DNA of 64,000 nucleotides from Cephalopachus bancanus. Taxonomy: Eukaryota > Chordata > Mammalia > Primates > Tarsiidae. The stretch spans positions 17,980,001-18,044,000 of the forward strand of contig JAPVLO010000008.1 in the NCBI GenBank assembly GCA_027257055.1, read 5' to 3'. Below are positions 26,396 through 34,701 of this stretch, one piece after another. Below the pieces are notes generated by a model, which saw only the letters and a program-made list of their open reading frames with translations, did not search any database and was not told where the DNA came from. The first letter of the stretch is position 1, and the number at the start of each line of letters is the position of its first letter. The position numbers and the translations under genes were made by a program.

Positions 26396-26925
26396 TTTTA
26401 GCAATAAACTATTTTTAAATTACTGTATGTACATTGTTATTTTCAGACATAATGCTATTACAAAGTTAATAGACTGCAGTATAGTATAAACATAACTATC
26501 ATATGCACTGGAAAACCAAAAAATTTTGTGTGATTTGTTTGATTGCAATGTTTGCTTTCAGTGGTACTCTGGCACTGAACCTGCAGTACCTCTGAGGTGA
26601 GCCTGCATGTTGTTCTCTAGTCTCCTTGGAAGAGGAAGGCAAGAGAAAGAGGAGTTGGGAATGAATGTCAAGTGAATTCTGTCTATGGTACCCACCACTG
26701 TCTTCTTTGAAACTCATCAGTGTGCCTTCGAAGTTGTTGGTACCACTTTTGGAGGTATTATCACATGTCCAATTAGGACCCCTGGGGGGCTTGGGTCTCA
26801 TGATCCTTCTGATTCACTGACTGAGAAAATGGTGAAAAAGCTATTATGAATTTATGAATACTTTTACATAAATTTGGAGTTTTATTGATCATCTCTATTT
26901 ATGTATTTATTATTATTTTAACATT

Positions 26926-27740
26926 TATTTTATTATAGAATGGGCACACAATTGAGGATTAACTATATAAGTAGGCTGCATGCAGATGAAGTTTGAGCTT
27001 CTAACTGGTCCCCACTCCTCTGGTAATGAACCAAGTATCCTTTGCGTTGTAATGTACCTCCCTCTCACCCCTAGCAGTGCCCAGTGACTACCAATCCTTC
27101 CCTTGTGCTAATGTGACTGATATTCAAGGCCCACTTATGAGTGAGAACACGTGTTATTCAGTTCCTTGTTTCTGTGATAGTTCACTTAGTATGTTGCTTT
27201 CCAGCACCATCCAACTTGTTGCAAAGTCCATGATTTTGTTCTTCTTTATGGCTGTGCAATTCTCCATCATGTATATGTACCACATTTTCTTTATCCAGAT
27301 CACTTTTGATAGGCAGTAGGATTGGTTCCATGTTTTTGCTATTGTCAATAGTGCAGCAATAAACATGCATGTGCAGGTGTTTTATTTGTAGAACATTTTA
27401 CGTTCCTCTGGGTATATTCCCAGGAGAGGGCTTGCTGGATTGTAGAGAAGGGCAATTTTTAGTTTTTTTTAGGAATCACCACACTGTTTTCCATGAACTA
27501 GCTTGCGCTCCCACCAGCAGTGTAAAAGTGCTCCCTTTTCTCCACATCTGCGCCAGCATCTGTTGTTTTTTGACTTATTAATAATAGCCACACTCACTGG
27601 AGTTAGGTGGTCTCTTATTGTAGTTTTGGCTTGCATTTCTCTGATGATTAGTGAGGCTGAGCATTTTTTCATGTGTCTGTTGGTTGCTTGTATGTCATCC
27701 TTTGAGAAGTGTCTGTTCATGTCCTTTGCCCACTTTTTTT
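26926..27740 (-). mobile_element. L1 3' end, part 1 of a split element
   Basis: Complement of an L1 ORF2 C-terminal region and 3' UTR. Short decayed frames such as [16 protein letters not shown] (complement of 27,154-27,366) and the L1 phrase [11 protein letters not shown] (complement of 27,469-27,720) are visible. The element resumes at 29,980 after the 2.24 kb insertion. Confidence 0.85.
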
Positions 27741-27744
27741 TCTT

Positions 27745-28300
27745 GGTAGTTAGTGTTTACTAAAGATGACTACATGCACATCCATGACCCAATGATTCCA
27801 CATATATTCAATGGAAGTACGTATACATGTTCACCCAAAGATAAGTACCCAAATGTTTGTAACAGCACTGTTTACAACAGCAAATAACTGAAAACAACCT
27901 TTAAACATAAGTTTGGATAACTCAGAACAGGTGGATAAATTGCCATATGTTTATATAATGGAGCATTACTCAGCAAAGAGAATGAATAATCTGCCACTAC
28001 TTATAACAATGTGGAAGAATCTTGCAAACGTAGTGTTGAACAAAAAAAGTCAGGCACAATTGAGTGTATACTGGGTGATTTCCTAGACAAAGTTCACGAG
28101 CAGGTCAAACAAATCTGTGGTGTCGGAAGTGGAAATGGTGGCCGCCCTCAAGGGAGGGGTGACAGGAAGGAGGCACATGAACTTCTGGGGTTGGTCATGT
28201 CCTGTTTCTTGTGTCAGGTAATGTGGGTCAGATCAGCTTATTGAAATGTATTGTGTTCTTTTCTGTGTTCTTGTTAGACTTAAATTAAAAATTTACTTCA
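27745..28300 (+). mobile_element. Old L1M-type 3' end
   Basis: Shows the usual older-L1 order. There is a stretch like 'AACAGCACTGTTTACAACAG' near 27,860, a 'GGAGCATTACTCAGCAA' segment near 27,960, then a 3' UTR with a G-rich patch ending in an AATTAAAAATT tail near 28,290. It lies inside the 2.24 kb insertion, antisense to the SLC23A4-like piece. Confidence 0.6.
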
Positions 28301-29468
28301 AAAGTTACCAATTCACACGTTGGAAGCAAGAGGGGAAATAAAACTAGAGCCATATCATCATGCACATAGCAGTGTTGCTGAATGTTAAAATGTTCTGTTA
28401 ATCTGTTCCTTTTCACAGATGGGTAGGAAGAGGAGTTTTCTACTGTTCTCTCTGTCTTCCATCTCCCTCCTTTGTATCCAAGGAGTGACAACTGCTGCAG
28501 CAATGAGGCTATAAGGATGCTGGATATGAATCGGGTTGAGTTGTAGGGTGGTTCCTGGCTGGCCTATGGCTTGTTATCTTGGCTCCCAGAGAAATTGAGG
28601 AAACCCAATCCTGCCCTTGGTTCATAATCCTGAGTTCAGGAACGTCCTTGGTCCAGTTCCAGTGACCTTGGCAGAGCTAGTGCAGAAGGTGATAGATGAG
28701 GGTGGTGTTCATGTCTGAGAAAACGGCATCGTCATGGAGTCCTATCATCAAGTTGTGCTGTGCAGTGCTACCCTGAAGCATAGTATGGTCCCTGGTGTGG
28801 CTCTAGCCAGCTCCTGGCAGATGCTACAGGCCTAGGTGTTTCAGGTTGAGTTGGGAAGGCTAGTTGGGCTCCCTAAAGATTTCAAGAGACCTTCACTCAT
28901 ATAGTACCATCTACCACCGCACCCCACCCATGAGCTGCCTCTCCACCCACTCACTTCGGGTGAGGATGCTGGGTCTGGAAGCCATGAAACCTAATGTCCC
29001 TGAGGATGTGGCAGGTCTCTCTGCCAAAAATCCCGAGCATGCTGACTTCCTTCCTGCCAACTCAGAACACTGACAAATTTCATAGCCTGCTTCAGGCCAC
29101 CAGTTCCTTGCCCCTGGTGACACAGTTGAATTCAGCCAGGGTCAGGCTTCACCGTGGATAAGCACAGGGGCAAATGGGCAGGCCGGGCAGGCAACACTCA
29201 CTAACAGAATGGTGTTGAGGTCTGGTGCTGTGTGTCGGTTTTCCCATTAATCTGAGCCTACTAATCACAGCCCTGTTGACATTAGTCAACAGGGCTGTGT
29301 GTCTATAACAAGCTCACAGTAGAGTGACAGAAAACTGCTCAGTAACCATAACCTGTTGCTACCACCATCACTATCACATCATCATTGTCGTCATCACAGC
29401 AGTGTTCTCTCTCCTCTTTGTAGCTAAATGAGCTATATTTAGCATGATGCTTGCACCTCTCGGATTCT
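28301..29468. other. Unassigned part of the 2.24 kb insertion
   Basis: I could not match this stretch to a repeat or to further transporter exons. If the retrocopy reading is right it is retained intron or 3' flank. It contains the strong hairpin at 29,266-29,299. Confidence 0.4.
29266..29299. repeat. Perfect 15-bp hairpin with 4-base loop
   Basis: CACAGCCCTGTTGAC, loop ATTA, then the exact reverse complement. It is uninterrupted and lies in otherwise unremarkable sequence inside the 2.24 kb insertion. Confidence 0.9.
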
Positions 29469-29979
29469 CTTCTGCCATTCCTCAGTGAACAGGGGATAGC
29501 TGATATTCACTTGGCTGATGTGTGTCCACGTGGGGCATTTCCAGGCAGAAAGGGAGAGCATGGCCAGAGAGGGTGTCACAAAAGCAAATAACCCTCCCTA
29601 GAGAATGGGCAGCCTGATCCCCAAAAACACTTGCAGAAGAGTGCAGATGCTAGAGATGAAGAAGTTGGTGCTGATGAGGGAGCTCTGCGTCAGGGGGTCA
29701 TGCTGTAGACACAGGTCCTTGGCTAGGAGAAGTGGCACCACCATGAGTCCCCCCAGGGCTGCGAGGAAGTGCTGGATCCCCAATAAGATGCAAAGATACC
29801 ACAATGGTGTGTCCAAGATGCCACAGGCCAGGCAATTACTCCCAGGCTGTTCATCCTTCCTCCTGCAATGACCATCAGTGTGAAAGTTGAGCACATCATC
29901 ATCCTTCGCAGGGGCAGGGCATGCACAGCTGGCAATGGCAGAGTTCATGGCAGCTGGGGCCTCATTCTGGCTTCCTCTC
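29469..29979 (-). pseudogene. SLC23A4-like nucleobase transporter fragment, broken by an in-frame stop
   Basis: Read on the minus strand, this encodes the N-terminal part of a nucleobase/ascorbate transporter (NAT/SLC23) family protein. It has a hydrophilic cysteine-containing leader, then PLWYLCILLGIQHFLAALGG with the family QH motif in the first membrane segment. VPLLLAKDLCLQHDPLTQS and TLLQVFLGIRLPIL follow. The Gln of the next QGG motif is TAG (CAG to TAG, 29,598-29,600). Beyond the stop the same frame stays recognisable (FAFVTPSLAMLSLSAWKCP, then FTEEWQKRIRE) to about 29,470. There similarity ends at GAG followed by GTGCAAG, which looks like an exon/intron edge. The sequence is closer to SLC23A4/SNBT1 than to SLC23A1 or SLC23A2 as I recall them. 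SNBT1 is a sodium-dependent nucleobase transporter of rat intestine that is known to be lost in humans and higher primates. The C-terminal two thirds of the protein are not recognisable downstream. The fragment lies inside a split L1, antisense to PDE1C. Confidence 0.8.
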
Positions 29980-30098
29980 TTGCCCACTTTTTTTAAATGG
30001 CTTTTTTTTTCACTTTCTTTGAATTCCTTGTGGATCCTGGATATTAGGTCTTTGTCAGATGCATACTTTGCAAATATTTTTTCCCATCATGTGGGTTG
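29980..30098 (-). mobile_element. L1, part 2 of the split element
   Basis: Continues the L1 ORF2 sequence of 26,926-27,740 in order: the complement encodes the stretch that normally precedes the RHFSKEDI region. It confirms that the intervening 2.24 kb was inserted into a pre-existing L1. It ends near 30,098, so the L1 was itself 5'-truncated. Confidence 0.75.
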
Positions 30099-30199
30099 TA
30101 TATATGTTTAAAAATGAGTCACATATTTATGTGTAAATTGTTATTTCACCTGCAGATAACATGCTTGGCACCCTGTGAATTCATGGAGTCCTTCCTGTG

Positions 30200-31025
30200 A
30201 CCCTACTCTTTCTCACAGGTCACTGCTCTACAGTTCACCAGCCTCCATTCTAAAACACAGATATGGTCATGTCACTGCAACCTTGCTCAATTGTTTTTTT
30301 TTTTTTGACTATAGGAGACTTTTTTTGTTTTTTGAGTTGGAGTCTCACTCCATCGCCTAGACTGGAGTGCAGTGGCACGCTCCCGGCCACCGTAGCCTCG
30401 ACCTGCTGGGCTCTGGCGATCCTTCCAAGTAGCTGGAATTACAGGCATGTACTACCACACTCGGCTGAGTTTTGATTTATTGTAGAGATGAGGTCTCACC
30501 AAGTTTCCTGGGCGGGTCTTGAGCCCGCGGGGTCAGGCAATCCACCCACCTCGACCTCCCAAAGTGCTAGGATTACAGGCTGAGCCACTGAGCCCGGCCA
30601 AGAGACATTTAAAAAGGCACTTCGCAACTGGTTCAACTGGCCTTTGAGCTCCTCTCTGGATGTGGCCCTGTCTCACTTTATTCCAACCTCGATAGCTGCT
30701 TTGTTATGCTCTGAGCCTTTGCTCATGTTGTCATCACTGATCCTTCTTTCCTCTCTTCCCCACCTGCCAAAGAGCTGCTTGTGCTTTAGACCCTATCAGA
30801 TGTCATGTTCTCTGTGTAGCTTTTTCCAAGCTCCGGAGGCAGGGTGGGTGAGCCTTCCTTTGGCTTTTAAAGCAGTTTGTTCCTCGTTATGGTGCATTGT
30901 CCATTTACTGTGATTGCTTGTGGGTTCCCCTGGGAACCAGTCTCATTCATCCTTCTACTTCTAGGGCCAAGAATGGAACCTGGCACATTGAAGGAATTGA
31001 ATATGTGTTTATTGAATGAGAAAAT
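30200..31025 (+). mobile_element. L2 fragment, split by an Alu
   Basis: L2 3' order is visible on both sides of the Alu at 30,321-30,599: TGAGCCTTTGCTCATGTTGT near 30,711, AGAATGGAACCTGGCACATT near 30,970 and ATATGTGTTTATTGAATGAG at the end. Confidence 0.7.
30321..30599 (-). mobile_element. Alu, lineage-type, minus strand
   Basis: Complement of a full Alu whose left arm ends GGATTACAGGCTGAGCCACT, the lineage deletion. A weak duplication of AGGAGACTTT / AGAGACATTT is at the edges. Confidence 0.92.
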
Positions 31026-31121
31026 GAAGGAATCAAGGGGAATGTGCAGAGAGCTTATTGTAAGGCGAACTTCACTTAGATCAAATTTAAGAAAACAGGC
31101 GGCTGCGCTTGTTCTTCCTCC

Positions 31122-31184
31122 TAGAACCAGACCTTCATTATCATAGAAGAGATCTTTGTTGAAGTAGAACCAGACCTTCATTAA
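31122..31184 (+). repeat. Short direct repeat, about 19 bp twice
   Basis: TAGAACCAGACCTTCATTA occurs near 31,122 and again near 31,165, about 43 bp apart. Confidence 0.8.
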
Positions 31185-31595
31185 TAGGACTGGATCTTAT
31201 TAAGACATATGTTTAGAGCTTAAGAAAAAAAAAAGCTGTCTTTTATCTTAGGACCTTGAGGGGTCTGTTTCCTGCCACTACTGTACCTTAATTTTATCTT
31301 GATTGACGCAAAAGGGGTTTGGATGGACACCCCAAGGGGAGGGATCCGTCATGGTGTGAGCATTCAAAAAGTTGTTTGCTGACCCATGAGTGTCCTTGCT
31401 GCGGGGTCAGGGACCTGTGGGTGAGGCATCCTCTCTTGTGTGTGAAGCTCTTTTGCTCTTAGTGGCAGAGCTGTCCTTAGGCCACAACAAGCCAGAGTGA
31501 TTCCTTCTGTGGTGGACTGCAGGTGGTGGTTGGGGTCTCTGGGAGGCATCCCCATGTGCACACAAATCTATTTTCATCCCGCCCACTCCATGCTC
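31185..31595. other. Intronic sequence, unclassified, possibly LTR-derived
   Basis: No match recognised. It lies just upstream of the first copy of the ~97-bp duplicated segment, which has an ATAAAGAGCC box of LTR-like appearance. Confidence 0.3.
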
Positions 31596-31692
31596 GATAT
31601 GCATTAGCTGGCACTGTTTCTTACTCATGCATGCGCATTCCTCATGCCCCATAAAGAGCCTCCATGTGACTTAGTAAAACCTGTCTCCCTCT
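31596..31692 (+). repeat. ~97-bp duplicated segment, copy 1
   Basis: About 95% identical to 32,675-32,770. It contains CATGCGCATTCCTCATGCCC and ATAAAGAGCCTCCATGTGAC. Confidence 0.92.
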
Positions 31693-31830
31693 GCATGGAC
31701 ACAGCTGTATGGTGTACAGCTTGGTGACCTGACAGTGTCTATGTGCAAAGATGAAATCTTTTATCTGGGTAGACATAACTAGCACAAGCCAATGGCAATT
31801 GGTTAATGGTAATGGTAATAATGCCCTCCG

Positions 31831-31922
31831 GTTCTACTTTTTTGATGAGATTTGCTCATAGATTTCTTTTATAGTAGTTCTACTTTTTTGATGAGATTTG
31901 CTCATAGATTTCTTTTATAGTA
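31831..31922 (+). repeat. Perfect 46-bp tandem duplication
   Basis: Two identical head-to-tail units (31,831-31,876 and 31,877-31,922) beginning GTTCTACTTTTTTGATGAG. Lack of divergence implies a recent event or an assembly effect. Confidence 0.95.
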
Positions 31923-32308
31923 GTTATTTATGTATTAGTTTATTTATTACTCATAATTTATTATTTTGAAAAAGTTTATTTACTTTTATTTTCACAAGTT
32001 TTTAAAAATTTTAGAACGGTTTTAGATTTATAGAAAAGTTGCAAAGATAATATAAAGAAATCTCATATATCTCCTATAGCCTCTATTATTAACCTCCTAC
32101 ATTATTATGGTACATTTGGGACAATTAATAATGATATTTATATATTATTATTATCTAAAGTCTAAGCATCATTCAGATTTCTTTAGTTTTTTCACAGTGT
32201 CCTTTTTTAAGTTCTAGGATCCTATCCAGGACATTGCATTACACTTAGTCATTGTATCTCCTTAGGTTTCTCTTGGCTATGATAGTTTCTCAGACTTTCC
32301 TTATGTAA

Positions 32309-32637
32309 CAGTCACTCAGTATCCATGGGGGATTGGTCCCAGGACCTCCACAGATAACAAAATCCAAGGATGCTGAAGTCCCCAATGTACAATGGTATAG
32401 TGTTTGCATGTGACCTATATACATCAGCCTACATACTTTAAATTATTGCTGGATTACTTACAATGCCAAATACAATGGAAATGCTATGGAAATAGTTGTT
32501 ATATTGTATTGTTTAGGGAAGAATAATAAGAAAAAAGTCTGTACATGTTCAGTACAGACGTAATTATTTTTTTGATTGTTTTCAATCTGCTATTGAATTT
32601 ATAGATGAAGAACCCGCAGATGTGCAGGATTGACTAT
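32309..32637 (+). mobile_element. MER2 (Tigger-related MITE)
   Basis: About 330 bp with CAGTCACTCAGTATCCATGG at the left and GCAGGATTGACTATA at the right. The internal landmark GTCTGTACATGTTCAGTACA is well preserved. Confidence 0.88.
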
Positions 32638-32674
32638 ATTTGGTAACTTTGATGGTTTTGAAGAATACTGATCA

Positions 32675-32770
32675 GATGTGCATTAGCTGGCACTGCTTCT
32701 TACTCCTGCATGCGCATTCCTCATGCCCCATAAAGAGCCTCCATGTGACTTAGTAAAACCTGTCCCCCTC
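32675..32770 (+). repeat. ~97-bp duplicated segment, copy 2
   Basis: Near-identical to 31,596-31,692 and inserted into old L1 sequence that reads on from GAATACTGATCA to TTTACAGCATGTTC. It is in the same orientation, 1.08 kb downstream. Confidence 0.92.
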
Positions 32771-32836
32771 CTTTACAGCATGTTCTTCATTTGGGATTTG
32801 TCTGATGTTTCCTCCATGACTAGACTGAATATTTTA

Positions 32837-33136
32837 TTTATTTATTTATTTTTTTGAGTTGGAGTCTCACTCCGTTGCCCAGACTGGAGTGCAGTGGCTG
32901 CTCCTGGCCACCGCAGCCTCAACCTGCTGGGCTCCGGCGATTTTTCTGCCTCAGCCTTCCGAGTAGCCGGAACTACAGGCACACGCTACCACGCCTGGCT
33001 GATTTTTTGATTTATTGTAGAGATGAGGTCTCCCCAAGTTGCCCAGGCGGGTCTTGAACCCGCGGGCTCAGGCAATCCACTCACCTCAGCCTCCCAAAGC
33101 GCTGGGATTACAGGCTGAGCCACTGAGTCCGGCTGA
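32837..33136 (-). mobile_element. Alu, lineage-type, minus strand
   Basis: Full element, little diverged, with a TTTATTTATTTA-type tail. Target-site duplication ACTGAATATTTTA at 32,824-32,836 and 33,137-33,149. Confidence 0.94.
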
Positions 33137-33149
33137 ACTGAATATTTTA

Positions 33150-33710
33150 ATAGGTTTTATTATTACTGAGATATGGTAGGCCAACTGATCAAAAGGTGAC
33201 TGCCATTGTATAGACTGTTACACTCTCAGAACCCAGAGAAGGATTCCACATCATGTCAGAGGAACCATCTGGGATGGCACTGGTGTCAGTCAGGAGGTAG
33301 AGGGAGAAGGGACTACTGGGGGCAAGAGCCTTGATTGTGGTTTCCATAGGAAGAAACAGGTAACCATGCTAGTTTGAGTGTTTTCAGTGGGCTCTGGAGC
33401 ATAGGGGTTGTCTGATACCTAGTTGTTGGTACCTGGCCTGGGGTGATTAGGGTAGATGGAGAGTGACCAGGCATATAAGAGAGGTGGTTGTGGGTGTGGA
33501 CTCTGATTTGGTTGTTTTGTATTGGAAAAGTAACCCCTGGAGGGAAGACTTCTCCTGAGGAGTTGGTGGGGGGAGGAAGGTGGGTTGACAAGAGAGGCAG
33601 GATGCGAAGGCAAAGATTGTCCAGAACTAGCTATGTCTAGCATATATGTGAAGGGCAGATGTTAAAGCATACAATTTTCAGAAGGTAGAAATATGTGTAA
33701 TACAATGGAG
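33150..33710 (+). repeat. Unnamed dispersed repeat, copy B (LTR-like)
   Basis: Partner of 19,990-20,530, in the same orientation. Copy B has an extra block near 33,405-33,440 (GGTTGTCTGATACCTAGTTG) that copy A lacks. Confidence 0.7.
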
Positions 33711-34119
33711 TTATATATCTTGGGGAGAGAGACCACAGAGCTAACATGCTATTTTCATCTTATCATATTAAGGGTACATGCTATCAATACTCCATTTTCA
33801 TTAAAACTCTGTCCCTTACCTTCCCACCAATATTATCACTGTTGATATTGACCTTGATCATCTGGCTGATTAGGCTCTCCTTTTGTAGACACCATTTCCA
33901 CTTGATGTCCACCTTTAATGTTTATCTCATATATATGAACAGTTTCTAGTGTTGGATATCAATAATCATGCAGTGTAATTTTCCTTGGGTCTTGATGTTG
34001 CAGATGAATCAACCTGTTAAAGGTGAGTTCTAGTTCTAAGAGTTCTAGCCTTTTTTGGGATTGGTGTTTCCGTAGAGTCTTGAAACTTGGGCCTCAAGCA
34101 AGTTGATATTATGGGAGAT

Positions 34120-34151
34120 CTCATGCCTCAGGGTCTAAGATGCAGAACTGT
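34120..34151 (+). repeat. Decoy copy of the PDE1C exon acceptor and exon start
   Basis: These 32 bases match 34,518-34,549 at about 30 positions: the first 20 are identical, two differ, and the next ten are identical. The copied stretch covers the end of the acceptor (CCTCAG) and the first ~20 bases of the coding exon. Read in the exon's frame it gives R-S-K-M-Q-N-C-V and then a TGA, so inclusion would truncate the protein. Flanking similarity fades quickly on both sides. Confidence 0.7.
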
Positions 34152-34529
34152 GTCTGAACATCCTCACAGTTTTCTAAAATGATAGTGTTTTGTATACTTC
34201 CAGTTGCTGAATAAACATCTAAGTAGATACCGTGGCTTTACCTGGAGTTTGGGGCTGATCACCACTGCAACGAGTTAAGATATATCCGTAATACTTGCTC
34301 TGAGTCAAAATGCTCAGAGTTTAGCCTCTTTTCTGCATATAACTGTAAAAAGTCCTGGTTATCCCATAAGCCACCTAGCCAATATCTTTTGGAGCCCTCT
34401 GATGTTGGCGGAGATGATGAGAAGTATATAAATTGCCCTGCCTTGCTTTGGAAAACTCCTGAGTTGGGGAAGGCAGGACATGGAGAGAGTTGGTGATTCA
34501 TCTACACATCTTTTTTCCTCATGCCTCAG

Positions 34530-34701
34530 GGTCTAAGTCGCAGAACTGTTTGTGGAACTCCCTCATCGACGGGCTCACAGGGAATGTCAAGGAGAAGCCA
34601 CGGCCAATGATTGTCCATGACCCCCGACCACCAGAGGAAATCCTAGCTGATGAATTGCCACAGCTGGACAGCCCAGAAGCCTTGGTGAAGACATCCTTCA
34701 G
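34530..34701 (+). CDS. PDE1C: PDE1C internal coding exon (N-terminal regulatory region)
   Basis: PDE1C hydrolyses cAMP and cGMP and is activated by calcium/calmodulin; its N-terminal region carries calmodulin-binding and autoinhibitory segments ahead of the catalytic HD domain. The exon encodes about 57 residues, including QNCLWNSLIDGL, DPRPPEEILADEL and QLDSPEALVKTSF, which match the PDE1C long-isoform N-terminus that I know almost residue for residue. Two likely differences from human are RPM versus RPT and PEA versus PEV. It follows a pyrimidine-rich tract and a CAG acceptor ending at 34,529. It ends at AG before a GTTTGG donor at 34,702. It starts in phase 1 (GG completes an Arg codon) and ends in phase 2 (AG opens the next Arg codon), as the PDE1C protein requires. 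It is 172 bp with no stop in frame. The next expected residues (LRSLVKQLERG) are not in the window, so the following intron exceeds 29 kb. The strong conservation implies a functional gene. Confidence 0.93.

Larger units (their letters stand above)
23988..26605 (+). mobile_element. Tigger1 DNA transposon, full span, decayed
   Basis: A pogo-type Tc1/mariner-superfamily element. The left end AGGCACACCTAATTTTATTG and the right end GAGGTGAGCCTG keep the terminal inverted repeat. The body follows the Tigger1 order throughout, including the transposase region and the terminal AGCAATAAACTATTTTTAAA. A small L1 splits it at 25,189-25,362. Confidence 0.92.
27741..29979 (-). mobile_element. 2.24 kb insertion inside an L1, flanked by 15-bp direct repeats
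   Basis: A minus-strand L1 stops at 27,740 and resumes at 29,980. The 15-mer TTGCCCACTTTTTTT occurs at both edges (27,726-27,740 and 29,980-29,994), as a target-site duplication would. Read on the minus strand, the insert begins with the SLC23A4-like coding piece, passes through unrecognised sequence and an antisense old L1 3' end, and finishes in a short A run. An AGTAAA hexamer (complement of 27,756-27,761) lies about 14 nt before that A run. This suits a retrocopy of a prematurely polyadenylated, incompletely spliced transcript. A non-retroposed duplicated fragment is the alternative. Confidence 0.6.
31960..34000 (-). mobile_element. Old L1M 3'-end tract, heavily interrupted
   Basis: Pieces at 31,960-32,308, 32,638-32,674, 32,771-32,836 and 33,770-33,900 follow the same order as the uninterrupted tract at 46,600-47,720. 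Order: GTTGCAAAGATAATAT, TTCAGATTTCTTTAG, GGGATTTGTCTGATGTTTCC, then GATATTGACCTTGATCATCT. MER2, a duplicated segment, an Alu and the unnamed repeat lie between them. Confidence 0.55.

Noticed and set aside
28864..29123. 69-70 aa frames tested as further SLC23A4 exons
   Set aside because: No frame matched the membrane segments expected after RIRE, so they were not counted as transporter sequence.
34004..34022. Possible 19-nt microexon (GTTGCAG before it, GTGAGT after it)
   Set aside because: The splice edges look good but the sequence is too short to test, has no known PDE1C counterpart and the acceptor lacks a strong pyrimidine tract.
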